From Gonapodya sp. JEL0774 (taxonomy: Eukaryota; Monoblepharomycota; Monoblepharidomycetes; Monoblepharidales; Gonapodyaceae), in contig JADIIX010000023.1 in NCBI GenBank assembly GCA_027604505.1, positions 124,001-188,000 on the forward strand: a stretch of DNA of 64,000 nucleotides, given 5' to 3'. Below the pieces are notes generated by a model that saw only the letters and a program-made list of their open reading frames with translations, had not been told where the DNA came from and did no database searches. This document shows positions 26,483-37,008 of this stretch, piece after piece. Both the position numbers and the translations under genes were made by a program. Each line of letters begins with the position of its first letter. Within the stretch, counting starts at the first letter, position 1.

Positions 26483-27386
26483 ATGTCGAAGTTCAACTCT
26501 GTCTTCACAGACTCGCCAAACCAGCAGATTCCTTTGGATCCAGTGAGAACTTTTTTCGGGCTTTTCTACGTGGGGAAGAGCTGGATTCTGATTGAATAGC
26601 CTCACTCGGTCAACCAACTATTTGGTTTCTTCAATCGGTCGCTCCGCCCCGGACTGCTTCCTGCTAGAACCTGCTAGATGAGATCGAGCACAACGCGGGA
26701 GAGATGGGACAGGGCGTGCGCGAGTTTGTGCTCAAGCTCAACGGAAGATTGACGCAGGTGAGAGGGCGTGGGCGAAAGCTTCCCTCGGTGGAACGGCAAT
26801 TTGGGCGACATGATACAGCTTTGGGATATCAGATGCGGGGAATCTGAAACCAAGGTAGAGAGTTGAAAGTTCGAACCGCTGAACTGTTCAAGAGAGGCTG
26901 GAGAGCCGGAAGCTTGGATGAATTTGATGCATGTGGGAGGAATGTGGAACTCTTGTTCAGAAATTTATTGCATATTGAGATATGTGCATCCCTTTGCGAG
27001 CGCCTGCTTTGTTATGGTGGCAGCAAGGGTGCCGTCGTCCAAGTCATTGACCGAAAGCAAGTGTTGTCATCTCGATTCGCTGGCCTTCTGAACGCTTTGC
27101 TACCACCCAACTGCCAAGGCTACCACCTCCACCACCTCCATGGTCCACCTACACCACTCCGCTGTCCTCGCACTCTCCGAACGGGCGCAAGCTGCAACAC
27201 AGCGACTTGGCAATCTAGTAAGCAAGGCAGAAGATTTGCACGAGGATATGGGTGCGTTACATGTCATGGCGAGACAAGTGTGAGTAGCTTGGAGAGATAT
27301 CCAGTGATACTCGCCCCGGAATCTTGTCCATTTGTATTCGGACCTTGGACAAAAGTGTCTGCACAATTGCTGCTCCTCTTATCTAA
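26483..27386 (+). CDS. BORCS6: BORCS6-like BORC complex subunit
   Basis: BORC sits on lysosomes and recruits Arl8 to move them along microtubules; BORCS6 contributes a helical bundle. Four exons join in phase: 26483-26542 (MSKFNSVFTDSPNQQIPLDP), 26668-26757 (NLLDEIEHNAGEMGQGVREF ... LTQ), 27119-27279 (ATTSTTSMVHLHHSAVLALS, then an all-helical stretch ending EDLHEDMGALHVMARQV) and 27305-27386 (ending IRTLDKSVCTIAAPLI). The protein is about 131 residues. Spacing of the first helix (LD-x-IE ... LGxxL-type), the second helix, and the M-x-x-L-x-x-x-V-x-x-IR-x-TL ending resembles the C-terminal BORCS6 domain. It is divergent from XMAP215 with 256 bp between starts, so a shared promoter is possible. 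The last splice junction is the least certain. Other small BLOC-1/BORC subunits remain possible. Confidence 0.6.
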
Positions 27387-27901
27387 ATGTTCCGCGGGCT
27401 CGGAGAAAGAGGAAGATCCAAAGTTGTCCTTGCCATCACGATGGTGACCGTCGGATGATAGGCAACGGTCCAATTTCCGTTATTGGTCGCGAAATTGGAT
27501 TGCCTACATTTTTATAGTCTACCTGACGGATTTCAGATGAGATACTAAGGTGCATTGCGGACAAGTCCCAAAAACATCATTCAATAGTGCTGTTACTATT
27601 GACAACTCTCTGGACTCCACCAACCTACACCTGTAAATATTTATTGCCAGAACAGCAAAGACCTCCTTGCCCACGTAGAATCCCTCGAAAAATCTTTTGT
27701 GGCTCACCAGACCAAATCTGCTGGTAGAGTACACTGACAGTCACCCTTTTCGAGAACTGCCCTCCAACGAAAATCAAGTAGTTTGAGCATGTACATTCAT
27801 GTAAATTCCTTGATGGTTAAACGTCATCCTAACAATTACACACAGAAGAACAAGAAGAGATGTGCCACGAGGTGGCGGCGTACGGCAGTAAACAAAGCTC
27901 C
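27387..27901 (+). other. Convergent intergenic interval, nothing recognised
   Basis: This lies between the stops of the BORCS6-like gene and the minus-strand hypothetical gene. Open frames here are short and lack protein-like composition. It presumably holds both 3' UTRs. Confidence 0.45.
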
Positions 27902-30900
27902 TCATCGTGCTTTCCCTCTTTGGATTCTCTGCGGCCCTCCAGCCATACCCCCAACCGTACTCTTCACTTTCTTCCTTTTCACCGGTGTAGTTGGATCGAT
28001 AACGTCGGGTAGATAGCACAATTTGCTGAGGATGGTGGAAAACATATCAAACAGTTGCTCTTCAGCTTCACAAATCTCACTCTGCAGGACGCAAAATGCA
28101 TTTTAATCCACTGTCTACTTACGTTATTTGAACAGGTGGCTCTGGCTTCGTAGGCAAATAAGGTTCCTTTGGTGGTCGTTTGCTCAAGGCACTCCGCAGT
28201 TCCCTCGTGTTCTGTGGCCCCGCTGGATCACCCATCCATCGCTCTGAACTCACGCCAATCCTCGAGTTCGGAAACAGTAGGATACCCTCAGCTCCTCGCT
28301 CCTCCTCCACCGCACTCCCGTTGACTCTTTTCTCCTCGTCCGGGAACCTCAAAATCTCTGCCGCAAATCTCACCACGGTGGGTTCTTTTGCCACGACTCT
28401 AGACCAACTCGATTTTTGGGGTCGAGGCACAAGACCCGCTTGGACGTCGAGCATGACCTTGGTTGGAGTTGGAGGCTTCACCGAATTGACGTGCACTTCA
28501 ACCCTTCTGTACTTGCGCAAAACGCGGGCGTTACGCTCCTGGTCATGTGCATGAGGGAATGGATGGTTGAAAACAGGGAGCAAAACAATGTGTGGGTGAA
28601 ACGAATGCGAGGGTCCTCATTCGTGCAAAAGGACAGATTCCAAACACCTCGCCACTCCCGCAAACTACGAAACCACCATGTCAGAAGTTAACTCACCGCA
28701 TTCCTCGCCGCTACTTCCTTTACTCTTTCATCTGTCGTGGTTTTTTTCGCCTCACTGTTGTCCATTCCATGTCCAATAGTCCCCCTTGTTCCACGTGCTC
28801 CCAACACACCTGCCAAACCGCTCCCATCCCCACCTACACTGCGTACGAGGTTCATGACTTGTTCAAGCTCTCCAAGCACGGTGGAACACCCATTCGCATT
28901 CGCATTCACTCCATCTCCGGCACAGGGTCTCCCTACCAACTTCGCCCGACCCCGCATTCCCGTGACTGCCGCAAGGCCTGTCTCCACTCCCGCGCCATGA
29001 CCTCTACCGGCCCGCGCCGATCTCCTGATTGTCTTTTTCAATGGACTCTTCACTACATGGAACGATCGCGCAGGGGATGCAAACACTATCCCGTTCCCAG
29101 CAGGTGTGTGTGTGGACGCTACTATTGTTGTAGCATGGCTGGGTTGAAGGCTCGCCCCAACGGCTGCGATGTCACGGGCCTTGCGGGGAGCCGCACGAAC
29201 TCGGTCGAAAGCCGGCGAATCTTTCACCTTATGGAGAGCTATTGCGAATGACGACTGAAATGCGGATGTCGAAGGAGGCACGACTCGAGCCGGGGATGTT
29301 GCGGGAGCAGGACCCACAGTTGCGGGCACAGAGGCGGAAGTCGATCCACCAGTAATCGCAGTTGGCTTGACGTGTGGCGGCACCCTTGTTGCTTGTTGAA
29401 ATTTCCAGGGGGACCGAGCAACCATCGGAGTAGCACCACGGATCCGGAACGGGGATTTGAACGGGGATTTCAATCCATGCTTTTGTGCTTGAGTTGGAGT
29501 CCCAGACACCTGGGTTTGCCCGACCACCGAGACGCGGGAAGGATCGTGCCGCGGACTCGAAAAGCTTTTGACCGTCGGCGTGCTCGATTGCGGATACCCT
29601 GAGGCCGATTGGCCGGCAGATGTTGGCTGAACAGACGACTTGATGTGTGGCGCCGCAGGACTGGGCACCGGACGGATAGGTGAGCGCCCCGGGCGTGGAA
29701 GCTCCCCACGAGTGGGCATTGTGGTCGTGGTAACGTTTGCTTGGGATGGGGATGTGAGTATGGAGGGTGGTGGTTGCATATCAGCCGGGGTTGATTGCGG
29801 GTTGGGAGTCAATTTTGGTTGGGACTCAATCAGTGAAATCGTAGCAGCAGTGGACGTTACAGATGCCGCTGGTACTGGTGTAGGAACTCCTAAATCCCCG
29901 TTTTCGTGCATCTCCACCTCGCCCGCGCCACCTGCGGCAAAATTCTCGTCGGTCATCACAACATCCGTCATAGCCCCCGAATCCAAACGGATGCGTCTCG
30001 GAATCCCCGAAAACACCGCCTTGACCACTGACCCGGCCGGTTCTGATCCAAGCCTCAGCGTCTCTGACCCCACGTTCAAACCCGATTTAGTGGCCGCGAC
30101 TGGAGGAATTGGTCTCAGCGTACGTATTCCTGGTGTGGCCATACCGGTCACAGTTGCAGCGTTGACAACCCCGTCCCCAGCCTTAATGGGAGTCTTGGAA
30201 ACAATTACAATCCGTCCGGCAGGTCTCATCGATCCCCTTGCTACGCCGATGACGTTGCTGTTCGTTCTCGATGGTGTCAACGGCGCTCTTGGCGATGCGA
30301 ATCCCATCACTGTCCCGGTCAATGGTGTTGCGGTGGACTTTGTGAGCGGAGTGTTGGCCGTAGCCATGAGGTACGGATGAAAATGGTTCCCGCGCGCGTG
30401 TGGTTGCGGGTATTGGTGCGGATGCGACCTGACCGCAAACGTGTCCGAAGAGGTGGTGTTGGCCAAGGGTGTTCCGTGCTTGTCCAGGTCGGTTTGCTTC
30501 ACAGGTGTGGGTCCCACACCCACGCCAATACCCGCAACGAACGAGAACGGCGAGTTCTCGTCTCCATCCGGGTCCCGGTACTCGTACTCGTACTCTCCGA
30601 GCTTTCTTCGTGGGGGGGACATGAGGAGTCGGGTGCGTCTGTGCACGGTGTACGGTGATTGCATTTGTACAAGTGTGGGGATCTGCGTGAGTTGGATGCC
30701 AAGGTGAGACGTGGAAGGAATGAGAGCGTTAGTGGCGCGACCGAGTTCGACGTCGGGGTAGTCGGTATCGGGGTCCTCGGTTGTGTCACGGTTGTCGGGG
30801 TTGCGAACGTTGGGATTGGTGGTGGTGGGGTCGTGTACAGTGGTTGCTTCATCCCACGCACCAGAATCGGTGTCCTTCCTCTCGCCTTCAGTCACGCCAC

Positions 30901-31552
30901 GCAAACCAGTCCCTTGTTCGTGGTCGTCCTCGTTCTCATCCTGGAAAAGTTGTGCGACGTCGAGAGGGGTGATTTGAGAGGATATAGGGATTGGGTTGGA
31001 AGTGGTGATGTTGGTGAGAGGGGACGCTGGGAGCTAGCCAGGAAAGCCATTAGTTGTTTGGAGCATACGAAAAGGTTGGAGTGAGAAAGAGGGGAGCAGG
31101 GCGAGCGTACAGGGATCATTCAGAACGTTCATGCCATGAACGCCGTCACTTGCCGAATGCCTCACTCACCTCGTCGTGAGCCTGGGCAACCACATTAGCT
31201 GTTCCATGAGCGAGCGACTTCCTCCGGGACTTTTTCCCCTTTGCGGACTTTGGGGCCCGGTTAGGTTGCGCAGATGCTCCTTCCGACCGAACCGCGACGG
31301 GTCGTCTGCTCGATCGCCTGGTTGGTCCGGCCGATGAACTCTGCTTCTGATCGATAGGATCCGATCGAACATCTAAAATGGGCTGTGGTGGAGGGGATGG
31401 AAGGGGATTGATAGGGAATCGGTGGATTGAGAGGTCCAGCAGTGGCGTTGAGGTGAGATTGCCCAGATTGCCCAGATTGCCCAGATTGCCAACTGCTTGG
31501 ATTTCCTCCTCTGTTGCGAAGCGAGCGTTTGGGGGCAATCGGGCAGAGTTGG
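27902..31552 (-). CDS. Large disordered protein, SP/TP-rich, unknown function
   Basis: I do not recognise it. Exon 1 starts at 31552 (MTNSARLPPNARFATEEEI), has a GNL tandem repeat, then a basic Lys/Arg/Ser stretch (KSAKGKKSRRKSLAHG) typical of nuclear targeting. An intron leads to LPASPLTNITTSNPIPISSQ, running into the long exon down to 28688 (about 730 residues). That exon has many Ser-Pro/Thr-Pro sites and Arg/Lys patches, suggesting a phosphoregulated nuclear or cytoskeletal protein. The next exon (about 28570-28119) contains VLRKYRRVEVHVNSVKPP and FAAEILRFPDEEKRVNG. A last exon, reached by a phase-2 junction (donor AAC|GTAAGT near 28119), reads EICEAEEQLFDMFSTILSKL and ends in a basic tail at 27902. 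The ordered C-terminus is the best handle for homology. It is divergent from the next unknown gene. Confidence 0.6.
31458..31490 (+). repeat. 9-nt tandem repeat, about 3.7 copies
   Basis: The unit ATTGCCCAG is repeated head to tail inside the minus-strand gene, where it encodes Gly-Asn-Leu units (VGNLGNLGNLGNLT). The length keeps the reading frame, so copy-number variation would be tolerated. Confidence 0.85.
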
Positions 31553-31789
31553 TCATTGGGGTTTGGTGGGGTGGCGACAGACAGTGAAAATGCGGCGGGA
31601 TGGGGAACAGATGCAGCAATCGATCGAAATTGGGAGAGAAATAGAATAGGCGGTAGATGAATGACGTATGCAATAAGGGGTCAGCCGGAAATCGGCGCCT
31701 GGGGAAGTGGTGTTGGAGTGGAATAGAATGTTTGGAAGTGCATCGGGCAGCGGAGCTTGTGAAGAGCATCTGGTCATTCACCCAACAAA

Positions 31790-34700
31790 ATGTCTCGACC
31801 TGCCAGCCACGCGCGGTCTCCACACCCGAACCAAGCTCACCGATCCATCGATCCTGTTCCTCTGGTGCCTGCTAACGATTTCCGTCTCTTCGCGTCAGAA
31901 CTTTACTTGCTGGATGACACTGCTCCGATCCCCGTGTACCCGCCTTACAAACAGAGATGGGTATCGAACCAGGAAAACCAGACTGGACAGATGGAAATGG
32001 AGCTGGAAGAGGGCGATTTTGACTCTGCGCGAGGAAATGGAAACGGGAATGGGAACAGAAATCGCAAAGGAAACTTCACCAGCCAAGACCTTCCAGAGCC
32101 CCCTCCATCCCCATCCCACCTCCTCTTTGACCCATCACACCGATCATACTACTCCGACTCTGACGACGACGACGAGGACTCGGATTCAAACGACACAAAT
32201 GTGCCCCTCTCCCTCAAACCCTACTTTCGACCCAGACCCTGGTTGAAACAACAACTGAGACGAGCAACCGCGCTCGTGACCCCCTTTGCGAATAGACCAC
32301 ATGCGGAGGACGTGATGGCGGAGATGAACGTGATTGAAACCGGCAGAGAGAGCAGGGGGCAGCAGAGCAGCCGCGCCATCACGGGAACGGGAACGGGGTC
32401 GGAAGGGCCACGCAGGCGTGAGGGTGGATCTGTCAGACAACATAAACATGGAGGAGAAGGAGGTGATGGCGGTCGCAGTGAGGAACGCGGTTCCGCCAAA
32501 CACACCAACACACCCCCGCAATTCTACAGTCACCTCCTCGTCCTCGAATCTTTACTCTTCACTTTGGTTGATTCGGTCTTGTCGCATTATATTCTGTATC
32601 ATGTGCTTCCAAAGTCGCATCGAGAGCTGACCGGGATTGGAAACGACGGGAACGAGGAGGAAGGTGAGCAAGGATACGTGGGGGCGTTTCGGGATTCTGG
32701 CTCGAGAAGGTCGGATTGGACCTGTCTCTACGATTCGTGGGTGCTTCAAATGGGTTCGGCTTTGATTGTAAGGTCTATGTTATCGGAGCGATACACCGTC
32801 ACAAAGGGGGTAAAGGAAGTCACACAGCCCAGGTGCAGATCTGGCTCAACTGCTTTTTTGTTCATTTACATGGTAGATGTCTTGACTCACTATTGTCATA
32901 CCGGAAAGGGTAACGAGCTCATTCCACGTCGAATTTTTGTCCTCCTCGGTGGTGGTGGTGCCGCCAAGCCGTCTTCGTGTGTGCCTAGCATCCTTCACCC
33001 ATCCACCACTCTTCACATCCCCAACCAACCCCATTCAGGATCACCCCCAGTCGCTCTCACTATGTGCTTCCCGCATGCCGCCAAAACCCTCGTCGAGCTC
33101 CTGGACTCCCTCGGCCACGTCATGGCGTTCCGCCGTCGCCGTTCGTCGCCGTTCGATATCCGCTTGTCCGACGACGAGTTGGCCAGACAGATCGTTGCGG
33201 AACGGGCCGAGGAGATTGACCGAGTGACGAAAGAGGTCGTGGAGGAGTGGAAGCACATGGAAGCGAAACGGTTGTTGGCGCTGGTGGAGGGATGTTGGAC
33301 CGCGGTGGGAGGTGAGTTGTGTAATGTGGCGTGGTGATGTGCTGCATTGATGGGTGAAGCATTGTTCAACACACTTTTGGAATCGAGAGGTGTATGCTCG
33401 AGTTGAGGGGTTTGATTATTGGAGACGGTGCACACGGGACGCTCGTGGACCAAAAAAGTCGCGAACCCCTATGTGCGGTGGATAAGCAGAGGGTGCACAG
33501 ACGGATGGTCGTAGACGAAGGAGATTGCGTGGTCCCCTCCGAGAAGGATGAGAAAATTCATTCGAAGCTGGAGGTGGATGCATCCGTTTGCCCGAGACCG
33601 TGGCTGCTCCTTTTGTGGCATGCTGACGAGCCAAACGGTGCCAACTGCGAAATGTAACTTGCACCAAACTGGAAGCACACTACCAACACGCAGAGGGTTC
33701 AAATCTCTCACCCTTTTGCCGTCACTTGCCGACATGTTCCCGTCCTCTCTCTGATATTCTTCATCACCCAGAATTTATTGCCTTCCACGGTCTCCCTTCT
33801 CACCAAGCCGCCACTCCCTCCTCATTCAGTTCCCCCATCCCGATTCCCGCTCCCACACCTTTCCTCCGCGACACCCCCCCGCACCTCCGTCTCTCCCATC
33901 TCCCCCTCCTCTATAACCTCGCCGATCTCTGCACCGCCATTTTCATCACCCCGTACACCGTTCCCAGACCAGAGTGGTACGGTGCTTCAATATTCCCTCC
34001 CGCCAGTGAACGTCGAATGCCCACGGTATCCCCTTCCCCATCGAATTCCCCATCGCCGTGTGTCTTTGTTGCAAAGTTGGGCGCCGTTCCTACTAGCTGG
34101 GAACTCCAGGACGCAGTGAACCGGTTCGTGTGGGTCGGAGCGGAAGGTGCGGCATGGTTTGGTGCCGGGCGGAGGAACGAGCAAAAGATGACTGAAAGGA
34201 GGCGGGAGAGGAGGGTGGAGTGGAGAATAAGAAGGGCTGAGAGGGCCGAGAGGACTGGGAGGGTCGGGGACGACGTGGATGCAGGGGGCGGGGATGGGGA
34301 TAGGGATGGGGAGGAGAGTGAAGAGGTTGGGGATGATATTGAAGATGCCAAAGAACACGTGAGGGAGACACTCAAGACAGAATGGTTTGATATGTTGCTG
34401 GATTTCCAGACTCAGGTGCGTTGTGCCGTGATCTTTTTATTGCCCTAATATCTTCGATGTAAGGCTTGTCCTTGATTCCATTAAATATCGACACCTGCCG
34501 CATCCCGCCTACTTCAGGTCGCCATCTCCACCCTCCTCCACGCCCATACCTCTGCGCGGAACGGAACAGGCGGGTCCCGTACCTTCATCCCGACCTCCTC
34601 CTCTTTCGTAGAATCGGTGGTGCGGGAAACCTTTGCCAAGCCAGATGTAGAGGAGTACGAGGGACTTAAGGGTCTGGTTGAGAGGACCGTAATGAGGAAT

Positions 34701-35600
34701 TATAAATATGAGAGAGAACAACGAGTCAAGGTGGGTTTCTGGTTCTTGCACGGGGTACTGGGGTGAGATTGACACTCGCGCGGTAACAACCCCATTTCAG
34801 CTGTTTCTCACCCACCTCTTGCCACCGGGTGTTGTTCCGGCCGGTCCCTCCTCTACGTCTGTCCCAGCCGTCCCTCTTATACCGCTCATAAGCCTTCAAG
34901 CACTCTTCCCGTACGCTTCATTTCGGAAGACACTGGCTGATTATTTGCGCATGGTATGGCTGGAATTGGGTGGACGGCCAATGACGAAGGAGGAAGCGGA
35001 GAATGGACCAGCTAGTTGGGGACGCGGTGTGTTGATGAAGGTAGGTTGGATGTGGACAGTGGACTAGACAGGTTTCTGTCCTGGTTTGTCAAAGTGGACT
35101 GGATTTGGTCTGACGCTACAATCTTTTTGTTCACACGTAATGACCTCATCTGGGATACCCTCACATTTCAGTGTGTTCACGAATCCTTGACAAACAGTGG
35201 TAATTGTCCATGGTTCCTCCCAGGTGCCAATCACCATTCGTCTACCATTGAAGTGAAAGCGAAAACGAAACGTTCTGGATCCGCACCTGTTTCGGCATCA
35301 GAGTCGGTGGCGACGCACAGGCCGCTGAAGGGGTCGAATGATGGAGAGCGGCGAGCGGGCGGGTCAGGCGGAGCGATTTCGAATCGTGGAGTATCTGGAG
35401 GATCACCGGTGGCGAATTCTTCACCGGGTAATCAACCGGGGCCTGTACAAGTGGCCCCGAAGGGGAACCATGGCAGGGTTGATGGAGCTCCCGCTAGAGT
35501 AGAAGCTCGGTCAACCGGTGCGGCCCGCAAGAGGCTATTGGAGGCCTCGGAGTCGGACGGAGAGGAGAAGAGGAGGAAGGCTGTGGTGCGGGGGCACTGA
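31790..35600 (+). CDS. Large unknown protein with helical core and basic C-terminal tail
   Basis: No family is recognised. Exon 1 (31790-33311) starts MSRPASHARSPHPNQ, then NDFRLFASELYLLDDTAPIP, an acidic Asp/Ser run, a Gly/Arg-rich linker, and a helical hydrophobic region (FYSHLLVLESLLFTLVDSVL). It ends ERAEEIDRVTKEVVEEWKHM ... LVEGCWTAVG. A 460-nt intron leads in phase to EFIAFHGLPSHQ at 33772, then a charged helix rich in Arg/Glu (TERRRERRVEWRIRRAERAE). Further exons give FVESVVRETFAKPDVEEYEG, LFLTHLLPPGVVPAG and YASFRKTLADYLRMVWLELG. A 28-nt microexon (35172-35199) then sets the frame for a disordered basic tail ending KRLLEASESDGEEKRRK at 35600. About seven exons. The ordered helical blocks suggest a scaffold or complex subunit, but nothing specific can be claimed. 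Confidence 0.6.
33312..33771 (+). other. Unusually long intron (460 nt) in the unknown gene
   Basis: The donor is GAG|GTGAGT and the acceptor is a long pyrimidine tract ending CACCCAG. Phase 1 is preserved. Most introns in the window are 50-110 nt, so this one is several times longer. It contains a perfect 7-bp inverted repeat (AGGGGTT near 33402 and AACCCCT near 33465) and a T-arm-like hairpin (GAGGG-TTCAAAT-CTCTC near 33694). Confidence 0.55.
35172..35199 (+). other. 28-nt microexon in the unknown gene
   Basis: It is bounded by CACATTTCAG and GTAATT. Including it joins the phase-0 donor after GVLMK (about 35040) to the phase-1 acceptor at 35224 and opens the downstream frame to 35600. Skipping it gives a stop after 11 codons (VPITIRLPLK and stop). 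It encodes CVHESLTNS plus one base. Confidence 0.5.
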
Positions 35601-35774
35601 TGAACTTTGGGAGTTTGATTTTGAGACAGTATGATTAACTTGATAGCCGTGATCGTGCTTTCTGATTTTGCATCATCGTGAAGTCACCTGGGTCGCCAAC
35701 CACTACATAATACAAAGGTGTCAAGTACTGTGTGAACTAATGGCAAACCTGCGGATGTTGATGCGATTCCACCG

Positions 35775-36921
35775 ATGTCCCCATTCAACCCACGCACGCG
35801 ACGGTTCTTTGTTCTTCTTCTCATTGTCTTTGGTGCACTAGTGTTCTGGGCCTTCAGTTGGGACAAGCGTCTCGCCTATCCTTTGCAGGCCGGGCGATCA
35901 TATTTCCATCCCGATGGCACACCTGCAGTAACGGTCGATGCCTTCGCCGCTAGGAAGAATAGTGATGGTCGGCTCGAGGTGTGATGTCCCTTTTCGCTGG
36001 TTGCTACCAATTCGCGAGATGGCGATCTGACCGTCATCCATATACATATGTAGATTCTCCTAGTCCAACGACGCTACCCACCATACCTCAACACATGGGT
36101 TGTTCCAGGTAAGTTGAAGGCGCGTCATTTCTACATCATCATTCCTCGAAATCAATCGTCCGTCTGGCGCTTGGTAGGTGGATTCGTGGAGGTACATTTT
36201 GGGCACAGCACACATGGACTGAACTCAAGAGCCCTAAACTGATGTTTTTGACGGTCTATTTAATGGGGAGTACGGAGAGGATCCAATTTTGGCGGTGAAG
36301 AGAGAGCTCGAGGTGTGTCCACGATTGGAAAGTTTCAAATGCTTCTATCGACATCTTTCGGAATATGTCAGGAGGAAACTGGAATCCTCACATCGACAAG
36401 TTTGCGACCACAAGTATTCACAGTTGATGGTGACCCCTCTCGAGATCCTCGTGGTCATGGTGTGACCATTGCATACGCTGTGCTTGTGAGTGTTGTCTGG
36501 ATTCGGGCTGGTCCCCTACTGTTTCTCACAAAGATTCTTCTCCATTCTTGTAAAATGAAAGGTCGAGAAGTCTCAAATGGAGCGCATTGCTGGGTCAGAC
36601 GATGCGAAGACCGCGAGATGGGTGGACTTGCTAGGTCTCTTTGCGAAGTTCTGCAAGTGCTCGATCAAACAACCTGAGTATCATTTTTTCACGCCCAATT
36701 CAGATTTAGTCGTGAAGGGATTTGTGGGGTCTTCTACCGACGAAAATCCCACCGAAATACGTTTCAGTGGATCACGAATTGAGGACGATCAAGTGGCAAC
36801 TGGGTTTGATCACCTGTCCATGATCAAATTCTTTGCTAAATGGCTCGAATCATCAAACAAGAACTTGGCGTGGGTTGTGAATGGTAGAGAAGATGACCTA
36901 CTTATCGACGACGAAGAGTGA
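35775..36921 (+). CDS. Membrane-anchored Nudix hydrolase
   Basis: Nudix enzymes cleave nucleoside diphosphates linked to another moiety; this type most resembles ADP-ribose/sugar-nucleotide pyrophosphatases. Exon 1 encodes a short basic N-terminus and a membrane segment (FFVLLLIVFGALVFWAF, residues about 11-27). Small exons follow: ILLVQRRYPPYLNTWVVPG (about 36053-36110), GGFVE, then YGEDPILAVKRELE (about 36271-36312) and EETGILTSTSLRPQVF. Joined, they give a perfect Nudix box: G-x5-E-x7-R-E-L-x-E-E-x-G-I with all four metal-binding Glu/Arg positions. The last exons carry VEKSQMERIAGSDD, an inserted loop with a cysteine pair, and ATGFDHLSMIKFFAKWL, the usual C-terminal helix. The stop is at 36919. 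At least six exons. The anchor predicts a bilayer-tethered enzyme, with its side of the membrane unknown. It is convergent with FAH, about 90 bp apart. Confidence 0.82.
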
Positions 36922-37008
36922 ATGTGCTTCTATCATCACAGAATCAAGCACAATAATAATCATCTCCTTCGCATCACGATTAAATATTATGGCGAATGAC
37001 TATAATAA

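Noticed and set aside
28592-30658. Several long plus-strand ORFs opposite the SP/TP-rich gene
   Set aside because: They are shadows of Pro/Ala/Val-rich codons on the minus strand, without splice logic of their own.
33640-33735. tRNA-like T-arm (GAGGG TTCAAAT CTCTC) and B-box-like sequence
   Set aside because: No A box, no 7-bp acceptor partner and no anticodon arm could be placed upstream; it lies inside a spliced intron.
33469-33735. Minus-strand ORF containing LILLGGDHAIS, reminiscent of arginase/agmatinase
   Set aside because: Only one short motif matches, no other metal-binding blocks are present, and the region is an intron of the plus-strand gene.
35245-35257. Early stop (VPITIRLPLK) as the end of the unknown gene
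   Set aside because: It requires skipping a well-bounded 28-nt exon and leaves a 350-nt protein-like frame unexplained; the microexon model accounts for both.
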